Assembly: GCF_003254395.2 (NCBI RefSeq)
Contig: NC_037643.1
Span: 17,163,463 to 17,227,462 of the forward strand
Direction: 5' to 3'
Source: Apis mellifera
Taxonomy: Eukaryota; Arthropoda; Insecta; Hymenoptera; Apidae
Length of the DNA stretch: 64,000 bases
The translations under genes and the position numbers were made by a program. This document shows, piece by piece, positions 36,397 to 49,607 of the stretch; position 1 is the stretch's first letter, and every line of letters starts with the position of its first letter. The notes below the pieces were generated by a model. That model was not told the DNA's origin and did not search any database. It saw nothing but the letters and a program-made list of their open reading frames with translations.

Positions 36397-37544
36397 TTGG
36401 GTTGGCAACTAAGTAATTGCGGATTTTTTTTAGAAGATCAAAGACAATTTTTTTATGGAACTGAATAACTTTATTCCGTAATGCGTTGCCCATTTCGATC
36501 AATGATCTTTTGCCATCTTTCAGGCAGCGTCGTAATCCCACGTTCGTAAAACTTGTGGTTTTTATTAGCGAAAAAGTGAATCAGGTACGATTCGATATCA
36601 TCATCGTTATTGAAATTTTTACCATTCGAGGAGTTTTGTAAAGATCGAAACGAAAAGTAATCGGATGGTGCGAGGTCAGGACTATATGGTGGATGCGGCA
36701 AAACATCCCAACCAAGCTCCAATAATTTTTGCCGAGTGACCAAAGATGCGTGTGGCCTTGCATCGTCACGATGGAATACAACACCTTTTCGATTTGTCAA
36801 TTCGGCCCGCTTTTCTTCAACCGCGTCGTTTAATTTCGTTAGTTGTTCGATGTAGACGACAGAATTGATCGTTCGGTTGGGTGGTAAGAGTTCAAAATAG
36901 ACAATTCCTTCGTAATCCCACCAAACTGATAACGAAACCTTCTTTCGACGAATACCAGCTTTCGATGTTGTTCGAGCTGGTTCACGTGGCCTGCTCCACC
37001 ATCTTTTCCGCTCGATATTGTTGCAAACAACCCATTTTTCATCGCCAGTTATCGGTCGTTTTAAAAATGGATCATTTTCATTACGTTTCTTTAGCAAATC
37101 GCAGCTGTTAATGCGTCGCGTTAAACGCTTTTCTCTCAGTTCGTGAGGAACCCATGTATCGAGTTTTTGAACATAGCCAAGTTGTTTTAAGTTTTGTTTT
37201 CAATGCATGTATGCGATACATGAAGCTCACCAGAACGAAATTTGTCAAAGCAATTTTGACACTGCCGTTCTTTTAAGCCGTTCTTTCATAACTTTTTGCG
37301 AGCTTGCGATGCGTTTTTCCCTTTGCGAAAATAAAAAAGCAAAATATGACGATAATGTCCCTTTTGATTTTCCATTTTTCAACGAAAACTACGCAACCGA
37401 TCAAAAACCTTTTTTTACCGATCGACAGCTGAATTGCCAACTATCAAGTAACAAAATGTGTTTTACATTTGGACTACGCCAGCAAACCTAAAAATTCAAC
37501 TGAAGCCATGAGTGAAATCCGCAATTACTTATTTGCCAACCCAA
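36397..37544 (-). mobile_element. Mariner transposon remnant, copy 2 (both ends intact)
   Basis: The element is 1148 bp with both terminal inverted repeats: TTGGGTTGGCAACTAAGTAA at 36397 and its inverted partner ending TTGCCAACCCAA at 37544. It sits inside a (TA)n tract on both sides, so the TA duplication cannot be separated from the host repeat. Sequence inside the ends matches copy 1 closely over the transposase core. An internal deletion removes part of the DNA-binding domain. Because both ends remain, it could in principle be moved by a transposase supplied elsewhere; that is inference. Confidence 0.95.
36471..37375 (-). pseudogene. Mariner transposase pseudogene, copy 2
   Basis: The original start is visible: ATG at 37375, reading MENQKGHYRHILLFYFRKGK and meeting a stop at codon 30 (37288-37286). 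Remnants of the recognition domain follow in other frames (ERQCQNCFDKFRSGE, then LHVSHTCIEN). Between them about 35-40 residues expected in a mariner transposase are deleted. The open frame 36471-37097 carries the catalytic part with TGDEKWVV, FHRDDARPH and YSPDLAPSDYFSF, and ends RITE-stop. It shares with copy 1 the uncommon HRDDA at the second catalytic motif, so both descend from the same variant source. Stop plus deletion make it non-functional. Confidence 0.93.
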
Positions 37545-40351
37545 TATATATATATCGAGGCGGCGATATATATATATTCGTATATATTCGTTATTCTCTC
37601 TCTCTTTGTCTTTCTCAGAGGTTATAGCCGGTCGAAGTAGCTACCACTACTACTACTATTGTAGATGTAATTGGTACAACGGACCTAGACACCGTGGACA
37701 AAAAGTGGGGAAAAAAAGTACCGCTATCGAGGAGAGAGAGAGAGAGAGAGATGGAATACTGTTGATGAAATGTATATCACGTATTTTCGTTCGATCCGCA
37801 ACGACAACACGTTGCACATCTGCTCTGAACGTGTACCGGTCCGTTAAAGCCAGGTGAGAGACAAAGATCTATCCAGAGTTATCTCGCTGTGTCCATCTCT
37901 CGCTAATTTCCCTCCCCTCCCTTCCTCCTCGCGAACGTTATCATCATCGGTCTTTACGAGCGCATTTGCATCGGGCCGGAACAACCGAGAGGCTTCCGAG
38001 CCGCGAGAGCAACGTGAAGGAGGAAGAGGGAAAGAGGCGGGCGAGAAAAGAAACGAGAGAGATAGGGGTGGGGAGACGTGCGAACGGCGTTGCTTAATAA
38101 CCCGTATACCGATTCGCGTATGCTCGAGATCGAGCGTGTGTTGGCGCGCGAGCGAGCGCTAGTAAACGCGGTGTATAGTTGTGTGTAGTTGTACGTGTAG
38201 GAGCACGGCCAGGGGGGGAGGGGATACGGTTTGGCTCACCAAGACGTCTGGCGTCGGCGCATAATGCGAGCGGTGCAACGCCGCGCGCGTAATTTCGTCG
38301 ATTCTAATTGCGATGAGTTACAATTAGAAAGCGCGCTAATTGAAAGCGTTTCGCAATAAGCGATGGCGCAAAAGTTCGCGGATCTCCTCGGGTGCCGTGT
38401 GATTTACTCGCTCGACGTGGGATCCGTGTTTAAGAGAGAAATGTTAAATTCTTCGATTTCAAATATTCTCGAACTCGAAATCTCATCACTTTTTTCACGA
38501 TTATCAAAGGATGAAGATTAAACACTTTTTGAAATATTTATTGCATCCGTTTACGAGTAGAGTATCGACTTGAAATTCGATTGGCGAATTGATGGAAATT
38601 GAATGGAAATTGGATAAAAGAAGAATCTGAACAAAATGTCGAAGTAAAAAAAAAAAGTCATTTTTCCTCGGCAGAGTCGTATTAAGCTGGTAAGCGGTCG
38701 GAAACGCGAGAAACATCGGTGTGCGCGTGTGCGTTCGTTTGTATTAAATTAGTTTCTATTCGATTGGTCTCAATGCAACGCTTCCGCAGAGAGTCTAGCG
38801 CAGGCACGCACACACGGAGCGAGAGCCTACTTAAAGGCCTGTACGCAAGTATCCGTTTAATACTCGCCTCTAGTGGCGCACCGTCGAACCATGCTGCCGT
38901 TCCACGTGCGTGTATATTTACGTGTGCAACACTGGATATTACCGACGCTGCACGTTGCACGTACTTAGCGTACACTCACGGCCGATGCACAGATAACTTC
39001 ACCGAGTACACCGTAGAAACGCGAGTTACGTTCGAGGATCGCTTTGCTTTACGACCGTTTACGTGCGCCCGGAGAATTCCGCGTGCTGTTGCACGTGTAC
39101 CAACTCGAAAACTTCTTTTCTCCCCGATCCTCCTTCCTCCCTCCCCTCCTCCCCTTTCCTCCTCCCCTTCCCTTCCTACCGGGCTTGAACGTCGGGATAA
39201 TTTGTGCTCGATCGCGTATCCGTGTATCGATAATAATTCTCGACTCGAGCGCGACTGCAGGCAGCGTGGCTGAAACGCGAACCAGAGTTGCACGTTTCGT
39301 TTCGAACGATTTCCACGAGCAATCTCGCGATCGTTTGAAAACATTTTCACAGTGGGAGACGTAATGATAGCGTTCGTTGCGAATCTGCAATTTTCTGCGT
39401 ACTTAAGTTGCAAGTCTTACGCTCGATAATAGACGTTAGGCGGTTGAAAAGAAATGATAAAAATGTTAAAAGTGTTAAATATATATTCTTTCTCTCGGGT
39501 GGATAGCTCTACTTTTCGAGAAGTCGTTTCGAACTTCGAAGGGAGCAAGGAGAAAATAATTTAAAGGGCCGTGGTTTAATCCCGCGTTGTACGATAATTG
39601 TGACTCGTACACGATTACGAAAGTTCGATATTCCAGGGACTTTTAGCGCCCCGCTAAAACTGTTACCGATCGCAGTAAATTGTGTACAAGCGATGCCCAA
39701 CACGACGCCGCGATAAATTTCCGCGAGCGCCGTACGTTCGTGAATCACGTGCCGCAGCTGCTATTGTCTAGAAAGAAGAAACTCGGTCTGGCGTGACGCG
39801 ATTGCACCGTGTTGCGATAAATTTTCCATCGTATCGCGATGCCCTTCCGAAACGATCTCTTCGCGCTTTCGACGATACCACATCCATCACCTTCCACACA
39901 TCTCTCTCTCTCTCTCGCGCGTGAATTATCGACAAAAAATTATATATATACGGACGAAAAAAGGAAATCGAATCGGTCGACGAAGGAGAGTGTCACGGCA
40001 CAGTCGTTGCCCGTACGTAAATCCGGCTGAACTGGCGAGTCAACTTAACCTCAAATCGAATCACGAACGACGCGCTTGGCAGCGCCGCCAGTGTCATGGA
40101 TGCTAATTAACGTTTCGCAAGTTTCCGCGACAACGGGCCGGTGCAGGTGTAATGCGTAAGTGCCTAATGCGAGCAGCAAGTTGGGCGCAGACGGACTCTC
40201 TCAGGTCAGAATTGAAGCAACTTTTCGGCGGAACGATAAACCGATTTGCCCGGGCTGCGTTAGTTAGCCAGACACGGGACAGCCATATTCGCGCTTCGGC
40301 CATTATCCTGTTTCGGACGCGACTGTAATTAAGCCTGTTTCCGGGGATTAG

Positions 40352-40392
<41 letters not shown>

Positions 40393-42661
40393 CGCTCGCT
40401 CTGTCCCCACAACTGTTCCCTCGGTCGAATTCTCTTTCTTTTCGGCCGAGTCCATTACCGACCGGAACAGTTACCGACACGAATAGTTTCGCGAACAAAC
40501 GCGCGCGAAATCGTGTCGCCCTTGTTGAGACGACTCCATCCGCTCTTTCGTTTTCACTTATTTATTTTCTCCTTTTTTTCAGAGTTTCCATCACCCGATT
40601 CGGTTTTTTTTCATTCGGTTTAAAAAAATTATTCCACAAGCGTGGTTAGAAAATATAACTTGAGTGCCTGGATTTCCCACGTGTCGCGGGTGTTGCCGCA
40701 TTTCCTAGCGGCGGGTGGTTAAAAGCTGGCATCGCGGCCAGTGGTTTCCAGCGTACGGGCCCCCCGCTTCCCTCTCCCCTTTCCCTCGTCCTTCCAAGCG
40801 TTCCGTCACAGGGGCAGGCGAGCGAACGAGCGAGCGAGCGAGCGAGTTATCGATCGCCGCGTCTTCCTCATTAGGAAGAGGGATAGTGGATCGATTTCGT
40901 AGGTGCTCTTTTGACGCGGTCGCGGCTTGCGATCCGGTCCTAAAGTGGTGACGCAACGGTCGAACGAGACCCCAATAGGTCGAGATGAGAGCCATTGTAT
41001 GGCAATCTTATAATTTAGACAATCACCGATCAATTGAATGGGCCTTTACTACTGCTATACATGCAGCGCCCGTACACCGGCGAGAGTGAATGATGAATGA
41101 ATGAAGGGACAAGACCGAATGAATGGACAGATAGTTGGCTCCGCTTAAACGTTCGTAAATAACCGGCCGCTTCATTCAATTACTTTCAATCGCTTCGAGC
41201 CAATAGATACAATTTAGAAAAAAAAAAAAAAGAAAGAAAAGGAAGGGAAAATAAGAAAACTCGGATAAGTTTCCTCTCGTCGTCCAACCATTGATTGTTC
41301 GATTGTTTCGTACAGATTCCTCTCTCTATAATAATATTTATTCGAAACACGAAATCTCTTATTCAATCGAACGGAATCGAAGGGAAGATTGCAGCGAAAA
41401 AGCTTCATTCGAGAAATGCAAAATTTCTCCTTCCTATATATAAATTATCTTTTTCAAAACTCGTTTAAATATCATTGAATTTTCTCGCTCACGTGATTTA
41501 TAATCCTGCGTCGCGGATAGATAGATCGCTTGACATTTACCCGGGGGGAACAGGTCTCTTCTCGTCGATCGAAAAAAAATCGTTGCCATTTTTTCCCTCT
41601 AAAAAACGAAAGAGAGAGAGAGAGAGGGTAAAACGACGATCGAGTAACGCAAGGCGCGGTTTCGCGATTCGAAAGAAATCTGGGAATCCGAAAAGGCAAA
41701 CGGGTCGTGGTGCCGACTTAATGGACACCGATTGCCACCGGGATGGCCTTAGACGGCGTTCACAGTCGCCACGTCACGTCCGGATGAATTTACATTACGG
41801 CGTTTAAACGGGAGACGGCCACGAGTTTCCTCTTCCGAACATTCCTTCGTTTCATATCGAATTATTATTTGGACGAATAGAGAACGTACTCGATAATTTT
41901 CAACGATGCAAAGAAAAAAGGAAGAGAGAATTATCGTATAAAACCTTGTCCTCCACGCACCGCCCTGTGTATAAAGGTAACGAAATCACTCGAGCAAATA
42001 TCGCAGGGACTACTCGAGGGCCGAAATACATATGCATAACGGCGGAGGGGGAGCATATCGTATGCGCATCGATAAGATTGCTTTCGTAGATCAAAGCACG
42101 ACGTTACGCGTATGTACGTATACCCCCACCCTGGCGCACGGCCGCCCGCCCGCCCGCCCTCTCGAGATTGATAGATCGAAACCGAATGTGCCGAAGCGAT
42201 GCTCGGTGGCCGGCCGTTATCGGCCGGCCGACAACAGCAGCGGAGGAAAGCTGGGCCGCGACCAACTTCCGCCCCCTTATCAAACCGCTCTTCCGCCCGA
42301 GCAATCGTCTCGAGGGAGGATTCGATTGCGCCCAATAACGATATCTGTTATTGCAACCCGTTCGAAAATTCCTTCAACCACATCTCGAATTATTACATCG
42401 TTCGAATATGTTTCTTTACGTCAAAGAACGTCGAGATCGAATTCTTTCTATATATATAGCGTGTAGCACGACTTGTACGATATATCTATATACGACGCTA
42501 CGCGAACAAAGCGACATCTATCACCGTTCGTTAAGTAAGTAATTTCATCGCAGTGAATTTGGCCAGGTTTTCGGTGGGAGGGGGGGCAGAGAAGAGAAGA
42601 GCCATTAGCGGCGATTATTCGGAGAGGAGGCACGTTTGAAAATTACTCGATCGAAATCCGC

Positions 42662-42699
<38 letters not shown>

Positions 42700-44137
42700 G
42701 TCGAGTCGAACGAGCAACCGAACCGATTAATCCGTCATTCTGATTTATTTCTCCGCTGGCGGCGGCAGGGGGCGCGCGCGGCGTTTTCGAACGCAGCGCG
42801 CTCCCGCCATGCCCGGCGACGAGTAGCAGCAGCAGCGTTATCGCGTGACAAAGCGCGTATAGGTGAACGATAGACGGTCGGTCGCACCCGTGAATATTCA
42901 TCCGACCCGCTAATTGGCGATACGATGACTATTCATGAATCAACGATTTTCAATAGCTGTTATTCGACGTACGAACGAAAGGCGGAGCAACAATGAGCGA
43001 AACGGGGCGAGAGTGGAGGGGGAGCGGGGTGGAGGGGGAGGGGGATGATCCGTGTATATATATATATATATAATATATATGGGGAGGAATGAGAGTGAGA
43101 GAGAAAGGGATTGAAAAGGAGATCCGAGAAATGGAGATTCGAAAGATAGGAATCGGGGATCGGAATAGGGCCACGCTCGAAATAAAGAAATTCCGAGAAA
43201 GGGATGGAGTTGCGGAGATAAATCGGTCTAGGAGAGACTGGTGTGTGTGTGTGTGTATAAAGGAAGAAACGGCCCTTCTCCGAGCCGAGACAATGAGAGC
43301 CGTCGAGTCGATAAGAAATAGATAAATTTCACCTTTCTCTCTCTCTTATTATTTTCAATCTTAAAAACGCATTTCGAAAGCAATGCAATAATAAAGATAC
43401 ACGGAACGGATGGAAAAATATAATTTTTCTCCCCCCCGTTTGACAAATTCGTCTGAAAGAGTGGAAGGCGTAGATATTGGAGGAACGAAGAAGGAAAGAT
43501 TCGATCTAATAATCCCTCTCCCTCCCTCTCTCGTGCGAGATAATCGCACATGTCGAAGGTAAAATTCGTGCGTGGATTCGGGCGCGCTTGCGTCGGGGAG
43601 CAAGAACGCAGACGTGGTGCCTCCCCCGCGGCTCTCTGCGACGCCCGGCGTCCGATAACCCGTCATCGGTATTGGTCATCCTCGATGACGAGAAGGAATC
43701 GACGCGTGTGCTGTTGACAGATCGTTCGAAATTTCGCGACGTGTCGCCACCGATTCGGCGCGCGCCAGCCAACTCGATAATTTTCCACGAGTCGGGCGAA
43801 CGAGATGTCGCTCGCGTCGCGATACCGATCCCTTTCTCTCGATCGAATTCGAAAAGTAGAAATTTTTTTTAATTTGAATTCGACTCTCTCGTATACAACG
43901 CTTTTTCAATGATTAAATCGGAGATTTTTATTCTTAAATTTTTAAATCAATTTTAATTCCTATCTTCGATTCCAACAATAATTTGGAGATTTAAGACGCT
44001 CTTGTTCTAAATTTTTAACTTTCGACAAAATGTAAATCAGTAATAATTTAGAGATTCGATAAGATTCTCTTACTCCATCCTTTTCCAAATTTTAATCTTC
44101 GACGAAATGTAACGTACGATCAATATAATGATTTGGA
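37545..44137. other. cut: Intron block, mostly unique with CpG-rich segments
   Basis: Unique sequence with GA (37733-37751) and CT (40353-40389) runs, a homeodomain-type inverted repeat at 38302-38329, a GGCCGGCC inverted pair near 42209-42232, a (TA)n run at 42664-42694, and G-rich stretches near 43010-43050. Open frames up to 184 codons lack any domain I recognise. Confidence 0.6.
38302..38342. promoter_or_regulatory. Inverted homeodomain-type sites
   Basis: TTCTAATTG (38302-38310) and CAATTAGAA (38321-38329) are exact reverse complements separated by 10 nt. A third TAATTG follows at 38337-38342. TAATTG is the core bound by many homeodomains. It lies in unique sequence. Function is inferred from motif only. 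Confidence 0.3.
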
Positions 44138-44640
44138 AATTTAAAATTGTCCCAAACCTTTTCTAAATTTTTAAACCAACTTTAATTTTAATCCTCTACG
44201 AAATGTAACGAATGATAAATAATAATTTCAGAGATTCCCTTTCCAAATTTTCTCAATCAATCCTAATTTTGATCCTCGATCGAGCAAGATCCTCGAACAT
44301 CTCAAAAGAGACGTCTACGACGTCTCTAATCATCGACTTCGATGTAATATAATCATCGAGAGAAAGAGAAAGAAAGCGGTGGAGAGAAAAGATTTAAAAT
44401 TGTCCCAAACCTTTTCTAAATTTTTAAACCAACTTTAATTTTAATCTTCCACGAGATGTAACGAATGATAAATAATAATTTTCCTTATCCCCTTTCCAAA
44501 TTTTCTCAATCAATCCTAATTTTGATCCTCGATCGAGCAACTCGAACATCTCAAAAGAGACGTCTACGACGTCTCTAATCATCGACTTCGATGTAATATA
44601 ATCATCGAGGGAAAGAGAAAGAAAGCGGTGGAGAGAAAAA
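44138..44640. repeat. Direct tandem duplication, ~250 bp
   Basis: Two adjacent copies (44138-44390 and 44391-44640) begin at ATTTAAAATTGTCCCAAACC and end AGCGGTGGAGAGAAAA, differing by a few substitutions and small gaps. Each copy holds a perfect inverted repeat AGAGACGTC-TAC-GACGTCTCT (44307-44327 and 44556-44576). Confidence 0.92.
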
Positions 44641-44995
44641 TTGGCGAGATGAAGAAGAAGAAAATCGTGCGGCCGCCCGATGGAAACGGGGCGTCATTCC
44701 CTCAAATCGAAGTTTATTTAGCCTCGGTTTACGGCTCACTCCGGATTCACTTAAGCTCGAATCGCCGCAGGAATCGCAGCGATGTCGTCCCATGCGATTC
44801 GGAATTTTGGAACCGTTCCAAGCGACCTTTGAATAGTCACCGAACGCGCGCCACGGGGAAAGGAGGGGGTGGGGGGAGGAGGAGGAGGAGGAGGGGAGGA
44901 GAGGGGAGAGCGAACGTTAGCGATCGAGGAGAGGAGCGGCTCGCGGAAAAATTTACGACGACAATAAACTTCGTCCACTGTGTGCGGGGAACAGG

Positions 44996-45036
<41 letters not shown>

Positions 45037-48000
45037 TTTATATATATATATATAAAAGGGAAGAAAAAAAAAGAGAAAGAGAAGGAAATCGAAGAAGAAG
45101 AAGAAGAAGAAGACGAAAGACGAAATTATCGTAAAACGATTCCCCCCTCTCCGATTAAATTCACGCTTTCGACCGTTGCTTATCTCGTTGCTAGGGACCG
45201 AGCTCGGTTGCTACAATTACAATTTGTCGAAAAAACCGTGGTGACGGTTGAGGAACGGAACGAGAAGCGAAGACGGTTAATTCCAATTCCACGGGTTTTT
45301 TTATCGCTCGGATATATACCGCTACAACCTATAATATTAGTAATCGCCAGTGAAATCGTAGAAACGCGAATAAATTACTCCATGTTTCGACAACTCGCAG
45401 ACTTCGTTTCTCTCTCTCTCTCTCTCTTTCCTTTTTTTCTCTATTTGTTACTCGCCACGGGTTCGACTTCCGGATCAGCGATTTCGAACAAGACATGTTA
45501 TATTCGTATCCGATGGAAAGAGATCCTCTCGGACCAAAACCATGAAAAAAAATGTCAATTTTTCCCGGAGGACGAAGATGATAGACGTTGAAATGGAAGT
45601 CGGAAAAAAAAAAGAGAGAGAGAATAGCGGCAAAAAAAAAAAAAATGGAAAACAATCCATCCTGCTGCTCGATTTTCGATTCCTCGTTTCACCGAATGCC
45701 GGGCACAATAGCGGCCTTCCTCTTCCCCCCCCCTCGCGCGTTGGGGGTGGAGGAGAGAGAGAGAGCTCTAAATATTTCCGAACGGGGTTCGCGCGGCCGG
45801 CGCATCTGTTGCACGCACACGCGTGCCAATTTGCGATTCCTGGCGTAGGAATTAGCGACACGTAGCTGAGTGACCCTCGAGCCTTCCACCCTTCCATCCA
45901 TGGGGTGTTTAAGGGGTCGATAATTAACTCGCTCGGCGCGACGCGAAATTCGAAACTTCCGCCGGATTCTTGAAAAAAAAAGAACAATCGTTATCATCGA
46001 CGAATTTTTAAAGATTTGGTGGAGTTTTTTATTTTTTGGACGGAAAGAAGCAATATAATAAACAAATAAACTTGATATCTTTCTTTTTTTCGTCGAATCC
46101 GTACATATATTCGTGATTTTAAATTTTAAATATATGGTTAAATACGAATAGAATTTTGAAAAGGATGTTTATTATGACCAATTTGAATATATATACGTAT
46201 TTGCAATGATAAATTTATCCGAAGAGAAGAAAGAATTTGGTAAAGGATGGAGTAAGAGTGCCCTGACCCCGAAAAATTTTCGGAGAATTTGGAAATTTAA
46301 ATATGTAAAATTTTTCGTGGAAAGAACGAAAGAGGAAAGAAGGAGAGAAAAAAAAGCAACCTGGAAAACGTAACCGGATCCATAATAAGCAATCTGAACA
46401 AGAGATCTCGTCGAGGGAAGTGCATTAATCGGGAAATAAAAATATATATATATATATATCTGGGATGCTTGCTCTCTGAAATTGGTCGGAGGCGATCGTT
46501 AAACCGCTTTGGAAGGCGTCGCGTTCTACAGATACAGTGGAATTTCCCTGCGTGAAATTTTCGTAAAATAACTGTAAATATCGGGCGACGTCCACCTCGA
46601 GTCGCGTTTCAACGCGTGAGCTTTTCTTCCGAAATTTCTCGATATCGAGGTTTTCTTTCGCGCGGAGAATCTTCTCCGTTTTTCCATCGAGAGCGAACGA
46701 GCGCGCAGTTGCCGAGAAACGCTCATTAAGGCCCGCACGAGACTCGCATTTCGCGAGTATGCGTGTATCCCGATATTTTTAGAGTGTGGGTGAATCACTG
46801 TTTGGCGGGAGAGTTGTAACGGCCCAGGCAGTTAAACCGCCGATTTCAGAAATAACGGCCACGGAAATTAATAACCCGCCTCGTTGTCCATCCTTTTTTC
46901 CCCCGTTTCGATACGATATACGGATTTTCGTCGTCTCGTTTCCACGAGAGACGCGTATTTCAACGCGAAAAAATCGTTACAAAAGATAAACAGGCCGAAT
47001 CGCGAATAGAGATACTCTTACAAGACACGTGGAACGATGTATACGTATTTATCAAAGTTATCCGCCAAAAGTCAGAATCTTTTATATCGCGATCTCCACA
47101 ATTACCATAATCGCTATAATAGAGTCTCTCGTAACCCCGCTTAAGCCGTAGAAAAATACCGGCACTCAACAACGCTTTGCCGAGCGTATATAGCATTCAA
47201 AGCGCATTAGCGTGAATCATGACAATAATTTGTACGAATGACACGGTAAGTAAAAGGTAAGGAGGAAGAGAGAGAGAGAGAGAGAAGAGACGGTATAAAT
47301 TACAAAAAACACCTGTCACGTAACCCCTAACGCACGATCAGCCCCTACGAAACCACCCCCGTCGTTCTTCCCCCCAACGTGTGTGTACACCGCACGTTGA
47401 CACTGTGCAGTAGCGGTAGCGATGGTGTTGGACAGTCGTTGCGCCGTTCGGGTAACGCCGTCGTTTTAATAAGGCGACGGGTACGAATGGCAAATATACA
47501 CGCGGCACAGTGTGCACCTGCGCTCGATTCTAGTCACCACCTATGCGCTCGTGTCGCCTGCCGCCAGCTCGTAAAACCCCGGAGGTCTAGACCAGCCCTG
47601 GACTAGACCAACGAGACGACGCATCCGAAATAACCCTCTATATTCTATTTCGAGGCCGACACGCCGCCCGATACAGTTCCTCGTGTCAGTGGGATACGGC
47701 CCGTTTTCACGGCTCGCCACCGATCGCCCTTTCGAGAAACCAACCTACTTTCTTTCCCGCATCGCAGAAATTTTCCAATCCTCCGTACATCCTAAAACAC
47801 TCGGATTAAATACCGAGCTCGCGAAATCTTCGTTCTCGAATCTCGAAAGAAAGGGCCGACTTCGAGAAAAAGAATAAAAAAAGAGAGGGGGGAAGAGAAA
47901 AATCGGGGGAAGGTGCGTTGGCATCGGTCGTCGTGTTTGGCATCCGGCGAACGAAGTTGTCCGCGCCTCTTCTCACCGGCATCGGAGAGCACGCGTGACT

Positions 48001-49087
48001 CACGTCTCCGCGTGCGTCGCGTCGTCTCCGCGTCTCGGCAAGTGTCGCCGCCACACGGGGATCTCGGGAACCGCGTCAAGGATCCCCCCACCACCGGGTC
48101 GGTATCGGGCCGGTCGGGTGGGGACGGGTGGCGGCGCGGCGCGGCGGGGCGGGGTGGGGGGCGCGGGAGGGGGCGAAACGGAGCGATGGCAAAACTTTTG
48201 TCCATTCACGGTCGACACGCTCCTAATTGGGAGTACGCTTCGTGGTCTCGTTCCACGCGCACGGCCGCTCCGTGGAAACACGGGCGGACGCGCGTTTCGC
48301 TCCTCGCCACAAATTTTCTGCCGCTCGTCAACCGGCTACGAACCCTACGTCCCTTTCGCGCGCGGACAACTAAATAATTGGCGGCGACCGATTTTTCCAA
48401 CGTCCCTCTCTCCTTCTCGAGCCTGAATCACCGACTCGACGGACTGGGAGAAGGGGGGAGAAAGAGGAGGAGGAGGAGAAGGAGGGAAAGGATCGTTGGT
48501 TAAAAATCGGGAAACGTCGTCCGGCGTGACCTCGCTTTTGGCTGCCCGCGTAAATCAATCCTCTCGCGAGACGGAGACATTATTTTTGCCTGACTGACGG
48601 ACGACCGACGACGTGGAATTTCTTAACGAGAACGCTCGACGTCGATTCCGGGATCGGCCGTCGATAAAGTAATCCGTCGTGTTACGTACGCATTTTCGAT
48701 GTTTTTGGAAAATTTCTTTTTCGCCTAGATCCTTGTTACTTGATTACAGCTACAGTCGATTTTGCTTTATCTCGTTGTTATATCACGAAAAGAAAGAAGA
48801 GAGAAAAATTTTCACCATCTTATTCTCTCCGATACGTATATATATACACACACGATACGGTAAAAAGACCACACGTCTCCCCTCACCGCTTCCCCTCCGC
48901 ATCATAAAACCATGTATCTGTCATCGGAGCGAACCTGTCAGCGTTCCAAGAAACCGAAACCGTTGCCTGACTCATTCGACAAAAGAATCGGTCTCCTCGT
49001 CTCGCGGGCCTAAACAGAGCTTCTCGAATCCGATCTTCCAGCCGAATAGAGGAATCGATTCGATCCGTGTTGTATCGCGTTTCACAC
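44641..49087. other. cut: Intron block, CpG-rich in parts
   Basis: Contains GGA runs at 44874-44900, (TA)n at 44999-45031, GAA runs at 45095-45112, a CpG-rich block at 47340-48400 with a G-rich core at 48110-48175, and an E2F-like TTTGGCGGGA at 46801-46810. No gene recognised. Confidence 0.6.
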
Positions 49088-49212
49088 GATTCGAAAAATT
49101 CGTTCGGAACGGTTTTCGTCTCGATTCGAAAAATTCGTTCGGAACGGTTTTCGTCTCGATTCGAAAAATTCGTTCGGAACGGTTTTCGTCTCGATTCGAA
49201 AAATTCGTTCTC
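49088..49212. repeat. 35-bp minisatellite, four copies
   Basis: GATTCGAAAAATTCGTTC starts at 49088, 49123, 49158 and 49193, a strict 35-bp period. The units continue GGAACGGTTTTCGTCTC. The last copy diverges after GTTC. Confidence 0.95.
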
Positions 49213-49607
49213 GAAACGGTTGCCCGTTTTCACTTTCCCCCCGAAACGTGTCAGCGGGTTATATACACCGCTTCATCGATCCTTCTCCTCCTCCTTCTCC
49301 GCCGACCTTCCCGCAATTCGCGTCCATTCGCGATTACGTCCGAGCGAATTAAGTCGGGAAAGGGGACGTGACGACGAGCTTTGCCAATATAATTGTCCCC
49401 GCGTTTCACAAATTCGCGGATAAACCTCTCTCTCTCTCTCTCGCTCCAGCGACTCGGACTGCTCGCGGCCTAATCAATACGCATAATTATGAAACTATGC
49501 GGCATCGATAGCCCCGACCCGGTTACCTCGTGATCTTGTGCCCGCTGCCGGACACGAATTATTCGAGAGGAGATGAAAGAGGGGAGGAAGAGATTTAATA
49601 CGAAGGA

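Noticed and set aside
48679..49371. 230-codon plus-strand frame with repeated FRNGFRLDSKNSF segments
   Set aside because: The repetition is the 35-bp minisatellite read in three frames; no other coding evidence.
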